Notes: generated by a model not told the origin, from the letters alone. A DNA stretch of 12,298 nucleotides from an uncultured Clostridia bacterium (GCA_934247855.1 CAKQKA010000050.1:1-12298); one strand, 5' to 3'. Shown: positions 1 through 6,828, counted from the first letter of the stretch. Translations and numbers: made by a program.

Positions 1-1285
1 GGTCAAACGAAACGGTTTTTTTGTAAACGTTCATTCCCGTGCCGTAATAATAGCCGACATCGCGCAGATACTCCGTCGGAGCTTTCCTGACGTAATCGAC
101 GTATTCTTTCGTAATCTTGTTTCTTATGGTCGCTTCGCGCAGCTGCGTCATAAGGTGGCTTACGAAAATTTTGTTTTTCATGTTGGGGTCGGAAATATAA
201 TTCGAGCTGTCGGTTATTACCGAAATGTATTCTTCGTAATCGGTGGTAGTGCTCGTCGTAACCGTCATCGGATAGGACGATAACGTATCGTACTGCACTT
301 TTTGCAAGAAAACGTTAAGCCCGTTGAACAACGCAAGCACCAACGCAAGCCCGATTATACCGATCGACGCGGCGACCGACGTAAGCAACGTACGCGCTTT
401 TTTCGTAAGCAAATTGCGGAAACTTAATGAAAGCGCAACGCCGAATTTCATCGACGTTTTTTTATAGTTTGCTTTAACTTCTCCGCTTGTTTTATTTGAA
501 TTTTTCTTGTTTGCGTTCGCCGATTTATGTCCGTTTTTCTTTTGGGAAGAAGTGTCCTTTTGCGCGTTTTCGGACTTATAGCCCGACTTTTCCTGTTGCC
601 CGTGGTTATAAGGATTACTGTCCGAAACGATTTTGCCGTCGAACAATCTGATCGTCCTTGTCGAGTACGAGGCGGCAAGCGAATCGTTATGCGTAACCAT
701 AATAACAAGCCTGTCTTTGGCTATATCTTTAAGCAAATCCATTACCTGCACGCTGTTTTTGCTGTCAAGCGCGCCCGTCGGCTCGTCGGCAAGAATAACG
801 TCGGGGTCGTTGACGATAGCACGGGCAATCGCAACGCGCTGCATTTCGCCGCCCGAAAGTTCGCTAGGCTTTTTGCGCAAATGGTTGGCAAGCCCCACGC
901 GGTCGAGCGCGAGCATGGCTTTACGCTTGCGCGTAAGACTGTCTACGCCCGATAACGTAAGCGCGAGTTCCACGTTTTGCAGAACAGATAAATGCATTAT
1001 AAGGTTATAGTTTTGAAAAACGAAACCTATACGATTGTTCCTGTACGCATCCCAATCGGCGTCGGTAAAAGACGAAGTGGACTTTCCGTCGATCTGCAGA
1101 TCGCCCGAAGTATACGAGTCAAGCCCGCCCAGCACGTTCAACAGCGTGGTCTTGCCACACCCCGACGGTCCGAGTATGCTTACAAACTCGCTTTTTCTGA
1201 ACGCAACGGAGATACCGTTAAGCGCATTTACGTCGATACCGCTTTTTGTGCGATATACTTTTGTTATTGATTTTAATTCAATCAT
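1..1285 (-). CDS. ABC transporter, ATPase fused to FtsX/MacB-type permease (partial, C-terminus off window)
   Basis: The start is ATG at 1285, preceded by GGAGAAGAA. The reading frame stays open for 428 codons to the left edge, so the protein is incomplete. Residues 1-220 form an ABC ATPase of the MacB/LolD class: Walker A GPSGCGKT at 39-46, Q-loop Gln91, signature LSGGE at 143-147, Walker B plus D-loop (ILADEP, then ALD) at 164-174, and H-loop His199. Residues 222-278 are a low-complexity Lys/Ser/Asn linker. A hydrophobic membrane segment follows at about 299-321, then the start of a Tyr/Thr-rich extracellular domain. Single-chain ATPase-permeases like this in Firmicutes usually handle peptide, antibiotic or envelope stress cargo; the substrate cannot be read here. 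It lies 111 bases downstream of aroK on the same strand with no clear terminator between, so co-transcription is possible, but nothing ties it to aromatic synthesis. Confidence 0.92.
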   Translation of the reverse strand, partial: MIELKSITKVYRTKSGIDVNALNGISVAFRKSEFVSILGPSGCGKTTLLNVLGGLDSYTSGDLQIDGKSTSSFTDADWDAYRNNRIGFVFQNYNLIMHLSVLQNVELALTLSGVDSLTRKRKAMLALDRVGLANHLRKKPSELSGGEMQRVAIARAIVNDPDVILADEPTGALDSKNSVQVMDLLKDIAKDRLVIMVTHNDSLAASYSTRTIRLFDGKIVSDSNPYNHGQQEKSGYKSENAQKDTSSQKKNGHKSANANKKNSNKTSGEVKANYKKTSMKFGVALSLSFRNLLTKKARTLLTSVAASIGIIGLALVLALFNGLNVFLQKVQYDTLSSYPMTVTTSTTTDYEEYISVITDSSNYISDPNMKNKIFVSHLMTQLREATIRNKITKEYVDYVRKAPTEYLRDVGYYYGTGMNVYKKTVSFD

Positions 1286-1349
1286 TTCTTCTCCGATAGT
1301 ATCCTTTTACCCGTTAGTTTGCCTTATGCAGCTGTTTTTGCTTTTTGGC

Positions 1350-1374
1350 ATAAATCGCCGTTTACCCGATTTAT
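1350..1374 (-). other. intergenic hairpin between aroK and the ABC transporter
   Basis: ATAAATCG at 1350-1357 is perfectly complementary to CGATTTAT at 1367-1374, giving an 8-bp stem with a 9-base loop. No U-tract follows on either strand, so it does not meet the usual standard for an intrinsic terminator. It could stabilise or separate the aroK message from the transporter message. The fold was seen by eye only. Confidence 0.35.
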
Positions 1375-1396
1375 TAAACAAACGTGACTCAGCGGT

Positions 1397-1963
1397 TTAT
1401 TTAAACTTTGCGTACACCTTTTTTTCAAGTTTTAAAACAAGTTCGAGATACAGCGCTCCCAGCTGATCGCCGAGCGGCGCATTTTCTATATTTCTGCTTT
1501 TAAGTACGTCGGTTTCGTTAAGCACGACGTCGGCATATTCGTAATATAAACGCTCGCGCTCGTCAAGCATTTTTTGCAAAGTTTCGGCAAGTTCGGCGGT
1601 TTCTAAAAGAGGTCTTTCGTCGTTTGCTCCGCCAAGCCTGTCTGTAAGCGTTTGCAAATCGCAGTTAAGGTGCACTACCAGTCCGCTTTTTTTAAGAGCA
1701 AGCATTGCATCTTTTTGCGTAACGGTGCCGCCGCCCGTCGCTATTATCGCACCCGACGCATTAGCTGCTTCGATTGCTTCGTTAAGCTCGAGTTCGCGGA
1801 AAAGTTTCTCTCCGCCCGCGGCGAATATAGCGGGAATACTGCCGCCGTATTTTCGGCAAATCTCGCTGTCGAGGTCGATTATCGGCATATTCAGAAGATC
1901 GGCGCAGTATTTTGCAAAGGTACTTTTTCCGCTGCCGCTCATTCCTATAAATACAATGTTCAT
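1397..1963 (-). CDS. aroK: shikimate kinase
   Basis: It phosphorylates shikimate to shikimate-3-phosphate with ATP, linking the AroE and AroA activities made from the neighbouring fused gene. The protein is 188 residues, slightly longer than the usual 165-180. Visible motifs are Walker A GMSGSGKST at 7-15, the shikimate-binding DLD at 30-32, Arg56 in FRELE, the GGG loop at 77-79, and Arg117 in the lid (ERPLL). The last 20 or so residues are a Lys-rich helix. I place the start at ATG 1963 because MNIVFIGMSG is the normal N-terminus. The frame is open 36 codons further upstream, but that extension resembles nothing in the family. No convincing Shine-Dalgarno site precedes ATG 1963. A GC-rich hairpin (GCGGAG 1976-1981 / CCCCGC 1987-1992) sits just upstream. 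The gene lies 150 bases after aroQ. Confidence 0.93.
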   Translation of the reverse strand: MNIVFIGMSGSGKSTFAKYCADLLNMPIIDLDSEICRKYGGSIPAIFAAGGEKLFRELELNEAIEAANASGAIIATGGGTVTQKDAMLALKKSGLVVHLNCDLQTLTDRLGGANDERPLLETAELAETLQKMLDERERLYYEYADVVLNETDVLKSRNIENAPLGDQLGALYLELVLKLEKKVYAKFK

Positions 1964-2113
1964 AAGTCTTTTATTGCGGAGAGCCGCCCCGCTCGGGTAT
2001 ATGTTTAAGAAGATTTTCCATGGGCATGCTACACGCAAAACAACGCCGCGAGCCTGCAAATATCGCCGCATAAAGTATATTTCCGCACGCAGACTTTGAC
2101 TTAAGGCACAACT

Positions 2114-2530
2114 TTACAGCAGAAAACTATCTATCGCAAGCAAATAGCCCTTTTCGCCGAAACCTATGACTGTACCGCGGCACACGTCGGCGATAACGCT
2201 TTTTTGTCTGAACTCCTCACGCGCGAAAATATTGGATATGTGCACCTCGACGGCGGGTAAGCCTCTGCCCTTTATCGCATCGCGGATGGCGATACTGTAA
2301 TGCGTGTAAGCACCGGCGTTGATTACAATTCCGTCCGACGTGCACTTTTGTATGATTTCGCAAATCTCGCCTTCTATATTGCTTTGAAAAAATTCGCAGT
2401 CAACGCCTTTTTTCGTGCAGTAATCGCGGATATCGTTTTCGATATCGGCAAGCGTTTTCGTACCGTAAACAGACGGCTCGCGCTGCCCGAGCATATTCAG
2501 ATTTACTCCGTTAATAATGGTTAATTTCAT
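2114..2530 (-). CDS. aroQ: 3-dehydroquinate dehydratase, type II
   Basis: It dehydrates 3-dehydroquinate to 3-dehydroshikimate; type II enzymes are cytosolic dodecamers. At 138 residues it is close to the usual 140-150. Motifs in order: NGVNLNMLGQREP at 7-19 with Arg17, the catalytic Tyr22 in VYG, Asn71 and His77 in NAGAYTHYS, the VEVHIS segment with His97, and AREEFR ending in Arg108. The Pro usual in the NPGAYTH motif is Ala72, and HAREEFRHHS reads FAREEFRQKS; neither change removes a core catalytic residue. The start at ATG 2530 follows AGGTGA at good spacing. It lies 89 bases downstream of the aroA-aroE fusion and 150 bases upstream of aroK on the same strand. It makes the substrate of the AroE domain encoded just before it. 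Confidence 0.95.
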   Translation of the reverse strand: MKLTIINGVNLNMLGQREPSVYGTKTLADIENDIRDYCTKKGVDCEFFQSNIEGEICEIIQKCTSDGIVINAGAYTHYSIAIRDAIKGRGLPAVEVHISNIFAREEFRQKSVIADVCRGTVIGFGEKGYLLAIDSFLL

Positions 2531-2619
2531 TTATCACCTATATAAAATACAATTGCGTATACAATAAAATCGCGGGCGTTAAAACTTAAGTCAAAACGCA
2601 AAAATACACGGCAGTACGG

Positions 2620-4644
2620 CTATTTTCCCTGCTTAAATTCTTTATACAATTCTAAAAACCGCGCAAATTCAGGGTGAACGCCGCTGACTAACGCGTCGGC
2701 AAAATAACTTTGTGCAAACAACATTTCCTCGCCGTCGGCATTATCGACGCCCGTTTGCCTTGCGGTTTTTAAAAATTCGGTATAATATCCGTAATTTATG
2801 TCAAGCGCGAACGCGGCTTGCTCTATAACTTCGGCTGCAACAGGCAAACCGTCTTTCAGCGCGGTCGCATTGATTACGATATCGCATTTTTCGCCGTTGA
2901 ATTTCCGCAAACGATTAATTTTTTTGCAGTTAAGCGTATAATAATCTATAAAATCGTCGATTTTTTGCTCCGTACGGTTGGCGATGTAAACCTCCGCTTT
3001 GTAATTTGCGAGAGCTACGGCAATACTGCGCCCCGCTCCGCCGATACCGCAAACAAGCACCTTTTTACCGCACGGATCTTTTCCGTGCAAAAGAAGCGAA
3101 TAAATCAGCCCTATACCGTCGGAAGAATAACCTTTACTATCAAAAACAAAGTTTACAGAACACGCAAGTTTTGCCGTTTCGGTCAGCGATTCAACGTTGT
3201 CGAATACATGTTTTTTATAAGGAATTGTGGCGTTAATCGACTTATAGCGGGACTTTTTAATAATTTCCGCTGCCGTTTCGCTATCCACCGAACACAGTTC
3301 GTATGAGTAGTTTTTAATTTTTCCGAGCTTTTCTATAAAAAAGTTATGCGTAAAGCCCGATAACGATTTTTCTACGTTTGAACCGATCAGTGCGGCGTTG
3401 AACTCGTAAAAGTTTTTGAAAAAATCCGGGAAAGATTTGTTTACGCTGGCGGCGTTTAAAATCTTGCCGCCCGCGCCGCAGCACATTGCTACAAACGCAG
3501 TCATCGTAAGCCGATGATCGTCCGAAGAATACTCGAAATACCGCGGAGCTATTCCGCCGCTTATAACCATATCGTCGTCGCTTGCCTTTGCAAAACCGCC
3601 CGCAACCGATAAAATATCGATAATACCCGAAAAACGGTCGCTTTCTTTTACCTTAAGTTCGCCTGCGCCGTGAATGGTTGCTCCGTTAAAAAGCCCGCCT
3701 ATAAGTCCAATAACGGGCAATTCGTCTATCATGGACGGTATTTCGTTATCGAAGATTTCTATATGTTTTAGATTACTTTTTCTTGCCGTAACGTCGGCGC
3801 AAGGCTCGCCGCAAATGTTTCTTTTGTTTTCAAAAATTATATCCGCGCCGCAATCTATCAGCTTGTACAAATACCCCGCTCGCTTTGGCGAAATATTGAT
3901 AGATTTTACCTTTACGCAGCCTTTATAAAGACCTATTGCAAGATAAAAAGCCGCTGCAGACGGATCACAGGGTACGTCAAATTCGGTTGAGTGCAATCCG
4001 GCGGGTGAAACGTTTATGCTTTTGCCGCTTACGCCTATCTTTGCGCCCATAGCCGAAAGCATTTTTTCGGTATGATCGCGCGTGTAGTTTTTTTCTATAA
4101 TTCCGGTGGAAACGCCCGCAAGCACCCCGGACAATATAACCGAACTTTTTACCTGCGCGCTGTCTATCGGCATTTCGTATTTAAAATCTTTTAATTTTGA
4201 CGGTTTAATAATGATGGGCAGTTTGCCGTTACAAGAAGAAATATCCGCTCCGCGGGCGAGCAAAGGTGCGATTATCCGACCTATAGGTCGATTTTTTAGC
4301 TGATCGTCGCCTGTAAGGCTTGCGTTTACGCCCGCACCCGCAAGTATTCCGCAGAGCAATCTTAATACCGTACCGCTCCGCTTGCAGTCGTATTCTTTAC
4401 CGTCGGCTATTTTTTCCGCGCCGTCGATAAACATTTTTTTCCCGTCGTATTTAACGACAGCCCCCATTTTTTTGGCACAATCTGCCGCGGCAAGCGTATC
4501 TTCGCAAATCAGCGGGTGTAAAACAGTCGTTTTGCCGCGCGCTATCGCCCCGAAAAGTATCGCCCGAACGGTAATCGATTTATCCGAACAAACACTGAAC
4601 GTAGCGTAAATATTATTAAGTTGTCTGACATTTATCTCGCTCAT
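2620..4644 (-). CDS. aroA-aroE: bifunctional EPSP synthase-shikimate dehydrogenase (AroA-AroE fusion)
   Basis: This is one uninterrupted 674-residue reading frame. Residues 1-417 are EPSP synthase (shikimate-3-phosphate plus PEP to EPSP): Lys22-Ser23 and Arg27, SGT with Arg95 at 90-95, Arg119 in NRPIG, SAQ at 162-164, Asp307 in IPSMIDELP, Glu334 and Arg337 in KESDR, DHR at 376-378, and Lys403 in KSFPDFF. Residues 418-674 are shikimate dehydrogenase (3-dehydroshikimate plus NADPH to shikimate): SLSGFTHN at 427-434, NATIPYK with catalytic Lys477, Asn498, Asp509 in SSDG, the nucleotide loop GIGGAG at 533-538, NRT at 556-558, and Gln645. Both domains are near full length and join with almost no linker around residues 412-418. 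Oddities: the loop before SGT reads KR instead of the usual GN or GE, and SLSP reads SLSG. The start ATG is 16 bases after aroC with only a weak ribosome site, suggesting coupling. Confidence 0.93.
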   Translation of the reverse strand: MSEINVRQLNNIYATFSVCSDKSITVRAILFGAIARGKTTVLHPLICEDTLAAADCAKKMGAVVKYDGKKMFIDGAEKIADGKEYDCKRSGTVLRLLCGILAGAGVNASLTGDDQLKNRPIGRIIAPLLARGADISSCNGKLPIIIKPSKLKDFKYEMPIDSAQVKSSVILSGVLAGVSTGIIEKNYTRDHTEKMLSAMGAKIGVSGKSINVSPAGLHSTEFDVPCDPSAAAFYLAIGLYKGCVKVKSINISPKRAGYLYKLIDCGADIIFENKRNICGEPCADVTARKSNLKHIEIFDNEIPSMIDELPVIGLIGGLFNGATIHGAGELKVKESDRFSGIIDILSVAGGFAKASDDDMVISGGIAPRYFEYSSDDHRLTMTAFVAMCCGAGGKILNAASVNKSFPDFFKNFYEFNAALIGSNVEKSLSGFTHNFFIEKLGKIKNYSYELCSVDSETAAEIIKKSRYKSINATIPYKKHVFDNVESLTETAKLACSVNFVFDSKGYSSDGIGLIYSLLLHGKDPCGKKVLVCGIGGAGRSIAVALANYKAEVYIANRTEQKIDDFIDYYTLNCKKINRLRKFNGEKCDIVINATALKDGLPVAAEVIEQAAFALDINYGYYTEFLKTARQTGVDNADGEEMLFAQSYFADALVSGVHPEFARFLELYKEFKQGK

Positions 4645-4660
4645 AAACGCTTGACCGCAA

Positions 4661-5824
4661 TTAAAACCGCTTATTATATCTTTCGATTATATCTTTCATG
4701 TTCTCGTTTCCGAGGCTTTGGGTTATAGCGTCGCATAAAGCCAACGCAATCTTAGCCTTAAGAACGGGGCAAAGCGCAAAAACCGCAGTCGTATCCGCCC
4801 TTTCGCGCGAAGAAATGCACTCGTTACCGTAAATATCTACCGACGGAACGCCCTTTGCAGTAGTAGGTATCGGCTTTACGCCGACCGAAATTACAATTTC
4901 CGCACCGTTAGTCATTCCGCCATCTACTCCGCCGCTATAGGAAGTTAAAACCCTGTGTTCGGCGAAACTCAGTACGTCTGCATAATCCGTACCCGAACAT
5001 TCGCTTGCGTTTTTTAACCCGAATCTTATATCTTTTACCGCTTGAATACTCATCAAATCTCGGGCTATAGCACCGTTAATACGGTTTTCGGCGGTGTAAC
5101 CGCCAAAGCCTGCTTTAATGTTTTTAACGCGGATTTCTATTGTTCCGCCCACGCTGTCGCCTGAATTTTTAATGCGATCGACCTCGCTTTTGAACTTTTT
5201 TTGATATTCTTCGTCAGCTGAAAAGAAAGGTTCGGCAACCTGAGACACACGCTCGAATTCGTAATCGGTTTCGTCTTTAACTAAGCCCACCGAGCGCACA
5301 AAAGCCGTAACTTTTATATCGAGCGCGTCGAGCATCGAAAGCGCGACCTCGCCCGCGGCAACGTCTAAACAAGTATTTCTCGCAGACGAACCCTCGGCAA
5401 CGGCGCGCGCGTCCGAAAACCCGAATTTTACCATACCCGCAAGATCGGCATGCCCGGGCCGTAAATTCTTTAAAGGTTTAAGCCCGCCATTGACGTTTTG
5501 CGCGGAGTGCCTTTGATTACTACAATCGCTTTGCCTGCAAATATTTTGATCGCAAGGCGTTTCGTCGTCTTTTGCACACACCGCACGGACGTTGTTTTTT
5601 ATTACGAAAGCAACGTTGTTGCCGATCGTAAGTCCGCCTATAACACCGGTAATCAACGTTTCGTCGGTTTCCGCTTGCTGACGAACGCTTCTGCCGTAAG
5701 CGTTCCTACGCCCGGCAAGCGCGCTTGCTATTTTATTGTTATCAACCGAAATTCCCGACGGCACGCCCGTGAGTATTCCCACCATTGCTTCGCCGTGCGA
5801 TTCGCCCGCTTTGTATAATTTCAT
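4661..5824 (-). CDS. aroC: chorismate synthase (divergent)
   Basis: It converts EPSP to chorismate by anti-1,4-elimination using reduced FMN, the last step of the shared aromatic pathway. The length, 387 residues, is normal. Conserved elements: GESHG with His10, Arg39, Arg45 and Arg48 in the RRNAYGRSVRQ segment, RPGHADL with Arg122 and His125, SSAR at 146-149, GDSVGG at 222-227, GGMTNG at 302-307, KPIPT at 317-321, and Arg342/Asp344 near the C-terminus. Several positions that are nearly constant in the family differ: GRG.RM reads GRSVRQ, SSARET reads SSARNT, and the loop at 80-120 is longer than usual with Cys83, Cys91, Cys96 and Cys101. The start ATG is separated from the lipase stop by one base (TAA-A-ATG), which strongly suggests translational coupling. 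A bifunctional type with its own flavin reductase activity cannot be judged from sequence. Confidence 0.93.
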   Translation of the reverse strand: MKLYKAGESHGEAMVGILTGVPSGISVDNNKIASALAGRRNAYGRSVRQQAETDETLITGVIGGLTIGNNVAFVIKNNVRAVCAKDDETPCDQNICRQSDCSNQRHSAQNVNGGLKPLKNLRPGHADLAGMVKFGFSDARAVAEGSSARNTCLDVAAGEVALSMLDALDIKVTAFVRSVGLVKDETDYEFERVSQVAEPFFSADEEYQKKFKSEVDRIKNSGDSVGGTIEIRVKNIKAGFGGYTAENRINGAIARDLMSIQAVKDIRFGLKNASECSGTDYADVLSFAEHRVLTSYSGGVDGGMTNGAEIVISVGVKPIPTTAKGVPSVDIYGNECISSRERADTTAVFALCPVLKAKIALALCDAITQSLGNENMKDIIERYNKRF

Positions 5825-5825
5825 T

Positions 5826-6641
5826 TTACCACTCGATTTTATTTTTTTTGAGTAAGCCTGTAATTTCCGACATTTTGCTTTTTGCCGTTTCGTAACCGAT
5901 TTCGTACATTTCGTTCAGCTTGGCTTTAGAAACCGTAGCCGAAGAATAATCTTGTAAGTCCGGCGTTAAAAGCACGTCCGAATACACCCGCCCGGCCATT
6001 GCGCGGTCGCAGATTTTCACTCCGTTATCGGGATACTTTTCGTCCAAAGCAGCCTTTATCCGATCGTTAAAAGGCAGGTGAGCCGAAAGGTTTACGCCTA
6101 TAACGATATCCGCGCCCATATTCTTTACCACGTCGGACGGTACGGAATTGACGTACGCTCCGTCAATCAGCATTTTGCCGTTTACCGAAGCGGGTTTAAG
6201 CACGGGCGGAATAGCCGACGACGCACGCATCGCCTTTGCCACACTGCCCGATTTTATTACGACTTCTTCGCCGGTTTTCAAATCGGTTGCGACGGCGGCA
6301 AACGGTATTAGTAAATCGTCAAACGAAGAACCGCCGATAACGTCGCCGAAAATATCTTCCACCGACTTACCCGTAAGCGTAAGTTTTACTATGGTCTGCG
6401 CAGCAAAAAAGTCAAGTTCGTCAAGGTACTTTATCATCGACGCGGACGAATATCCGGCCGCATACATAGCCCCTATAACCGAACCGATGCTTGTCCCCGC
6501 AACGCAGTCGAACGAGATACCCTCTTCGTCGAACGCGCGCAATATACCGACGTGCGCCATACCTTTTGCACCGCCGCTGCCGAGCGCAAGCCCTAATTTT
6601 TTCTTTTTCTTTTTAAACAATTTATTGAGTATATTTATCAT
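5826..6641 (-). CDS. patatin-like phospholipase family protein (RssA-like)
   Basis: This is a serine acyl-hydrolase of the patatin fold. With the start at ATG 6641 the protein has 271 residues. The oxyanion loop GSGGAKG is at 21-27, the nucleophile elbow GTSIG at 49-53 (Ser51), and the catalytic dyad Asp in DGA at 160-162, so the active site is complete. The N-terminus, LNKLF followed by six lysines, is basic and amphipathic and could touch the membrane; there is no signal peptide. ATG 6641 is chosen because the family normally starts 10-20 residues before this glycine loop. It lacks a clear Shine-Dalgarno site, and in-frame ATGs at 6683 and 6713 remain possible. It is the first gene of the aromatic operon and is coupled to aroC by TAA-A-ATG. 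Its substrate is unknown, and I see no mechanistic link to chorismate synthesis. Confidence 0.88.
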   Translation of the reverse strand: MINILNKLFKKKKKKLGLALGSGGAKGMAHVGILRAFDEEGISFDCVAGTSIGSVIGAMYAAGYSSASMIKYLDELDFFAAQTIVKLTLTGKSVEDIFGDVIGGSSFDDLLIPFAAVATDLKTGEEVVIKSGSVAKAMRASSAIPPVLKPASVNGKMLIDGAYVNSVPSDVVKNMGADIVIGVNLSAHLPFNDRIKAALDEKYPDNGVKICDRAMAGRVYSDVLLTPDLQDYSSATVSKAKLNEMYEIGYETAKSKMSEITGLLKKNKIEW

Positions 6642-6759
6642 TACATCGTATAATAAAGACCAAAAGGCATTATACCGCAACATAAAAGCCGCACTTTCTG
6701 CTATAAAACGCATTTCAGGCACACAGAACAATGCTTTTTGCCCATTTTATTAAGGCAAA

Positions 6760-6782
6760 ACTCATATATGAGTATAATACTC
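6760..6782. promoter_or_regulatory. overlapping palindromes, candidate operator of the aromatic operon
   Basis: ACTCATATATGAGT (6760-6773) is a perfect 14-base palindrome. It shares its GAGT with GAGTATAATACTC (6770-6782), a second palindrome around one central base. The result is three alternating half-sites, ACTC / GAGT / ACTC. They begin about 10 bases downstream of the expected transcription start from the promoter at 6800-6828, a position where a bound repressor would block transcription. In RNA the second palindrome could instead form a short hairpin. I do not recognise the motif as belonging to a known regulator. Confidence 0.45.
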
Positions 6783-6799
6783 CTATTTTATTTACGATT

Positions 6800-6828
6800 A
6801 GTATATACATTTTTGCAAAATATGTCAA
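6800..6828 (-). promoter_or_regulatory. sigma-A type promoter of the patatin-aroC-aroAE operon
   Basis: On the minus strand the -35 is TTGACA (6823-6828), the spacer is exactly 17 bases, and the -10 is TATACT (6800-6805), one mismatch from consensus. Transcription would start near 6793, leaving a leader of about 150 bases before ATG 6641. It lies between the terminator of the upstream block and the first gene of the operon, which is where a promoter is needed. Confidence 0.8.

Noticed and set aside
527..955. Plus-strand open frames of 100-200 codons over the ABC, aro, ackA and pta genes (for example 527-955, 6148-6753, 8765-9379)
   Set aside because: They are antisense shadows of well-supported genes, lack ribosome sites and show no recognisable protein features.
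1350..1374. Hairpin after aroK as the terminator of the aromatic operon
   Set aside because: The stem is good, but neither strand has a T-run after it, so it is listed only as a hairpin.
2564..2594. Possible minus-strand promoter for aroQ: TTGACT at 2589-2594 with a weak -10 near 2564-2569
   Set aside because: The -10 matches only four of six bases and the spacer is 19, so I do not call it. aroQ could still have its own start in the 89-base gap.
2095..2595. Inverted 11-base repeat TTTGACTTAAG (2095-2105) and CTTAAGTCAAA (2585-2595) flanking aroQ
   Set aside because: It looks like a mobile-element footprint, but the match stops at 11 bases, the core CTTAAG is itself a palindrome, there is no target duplication, and matches of this length are expected by chance in a 12-kb window.
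6669..6674. TATAAT on the minus strand just upstream of the lipase start
   Set aside because: There is no usable -35 at 16-18 bases (AAAGTG at 17), and a far better promoter lies at 6800-6828.
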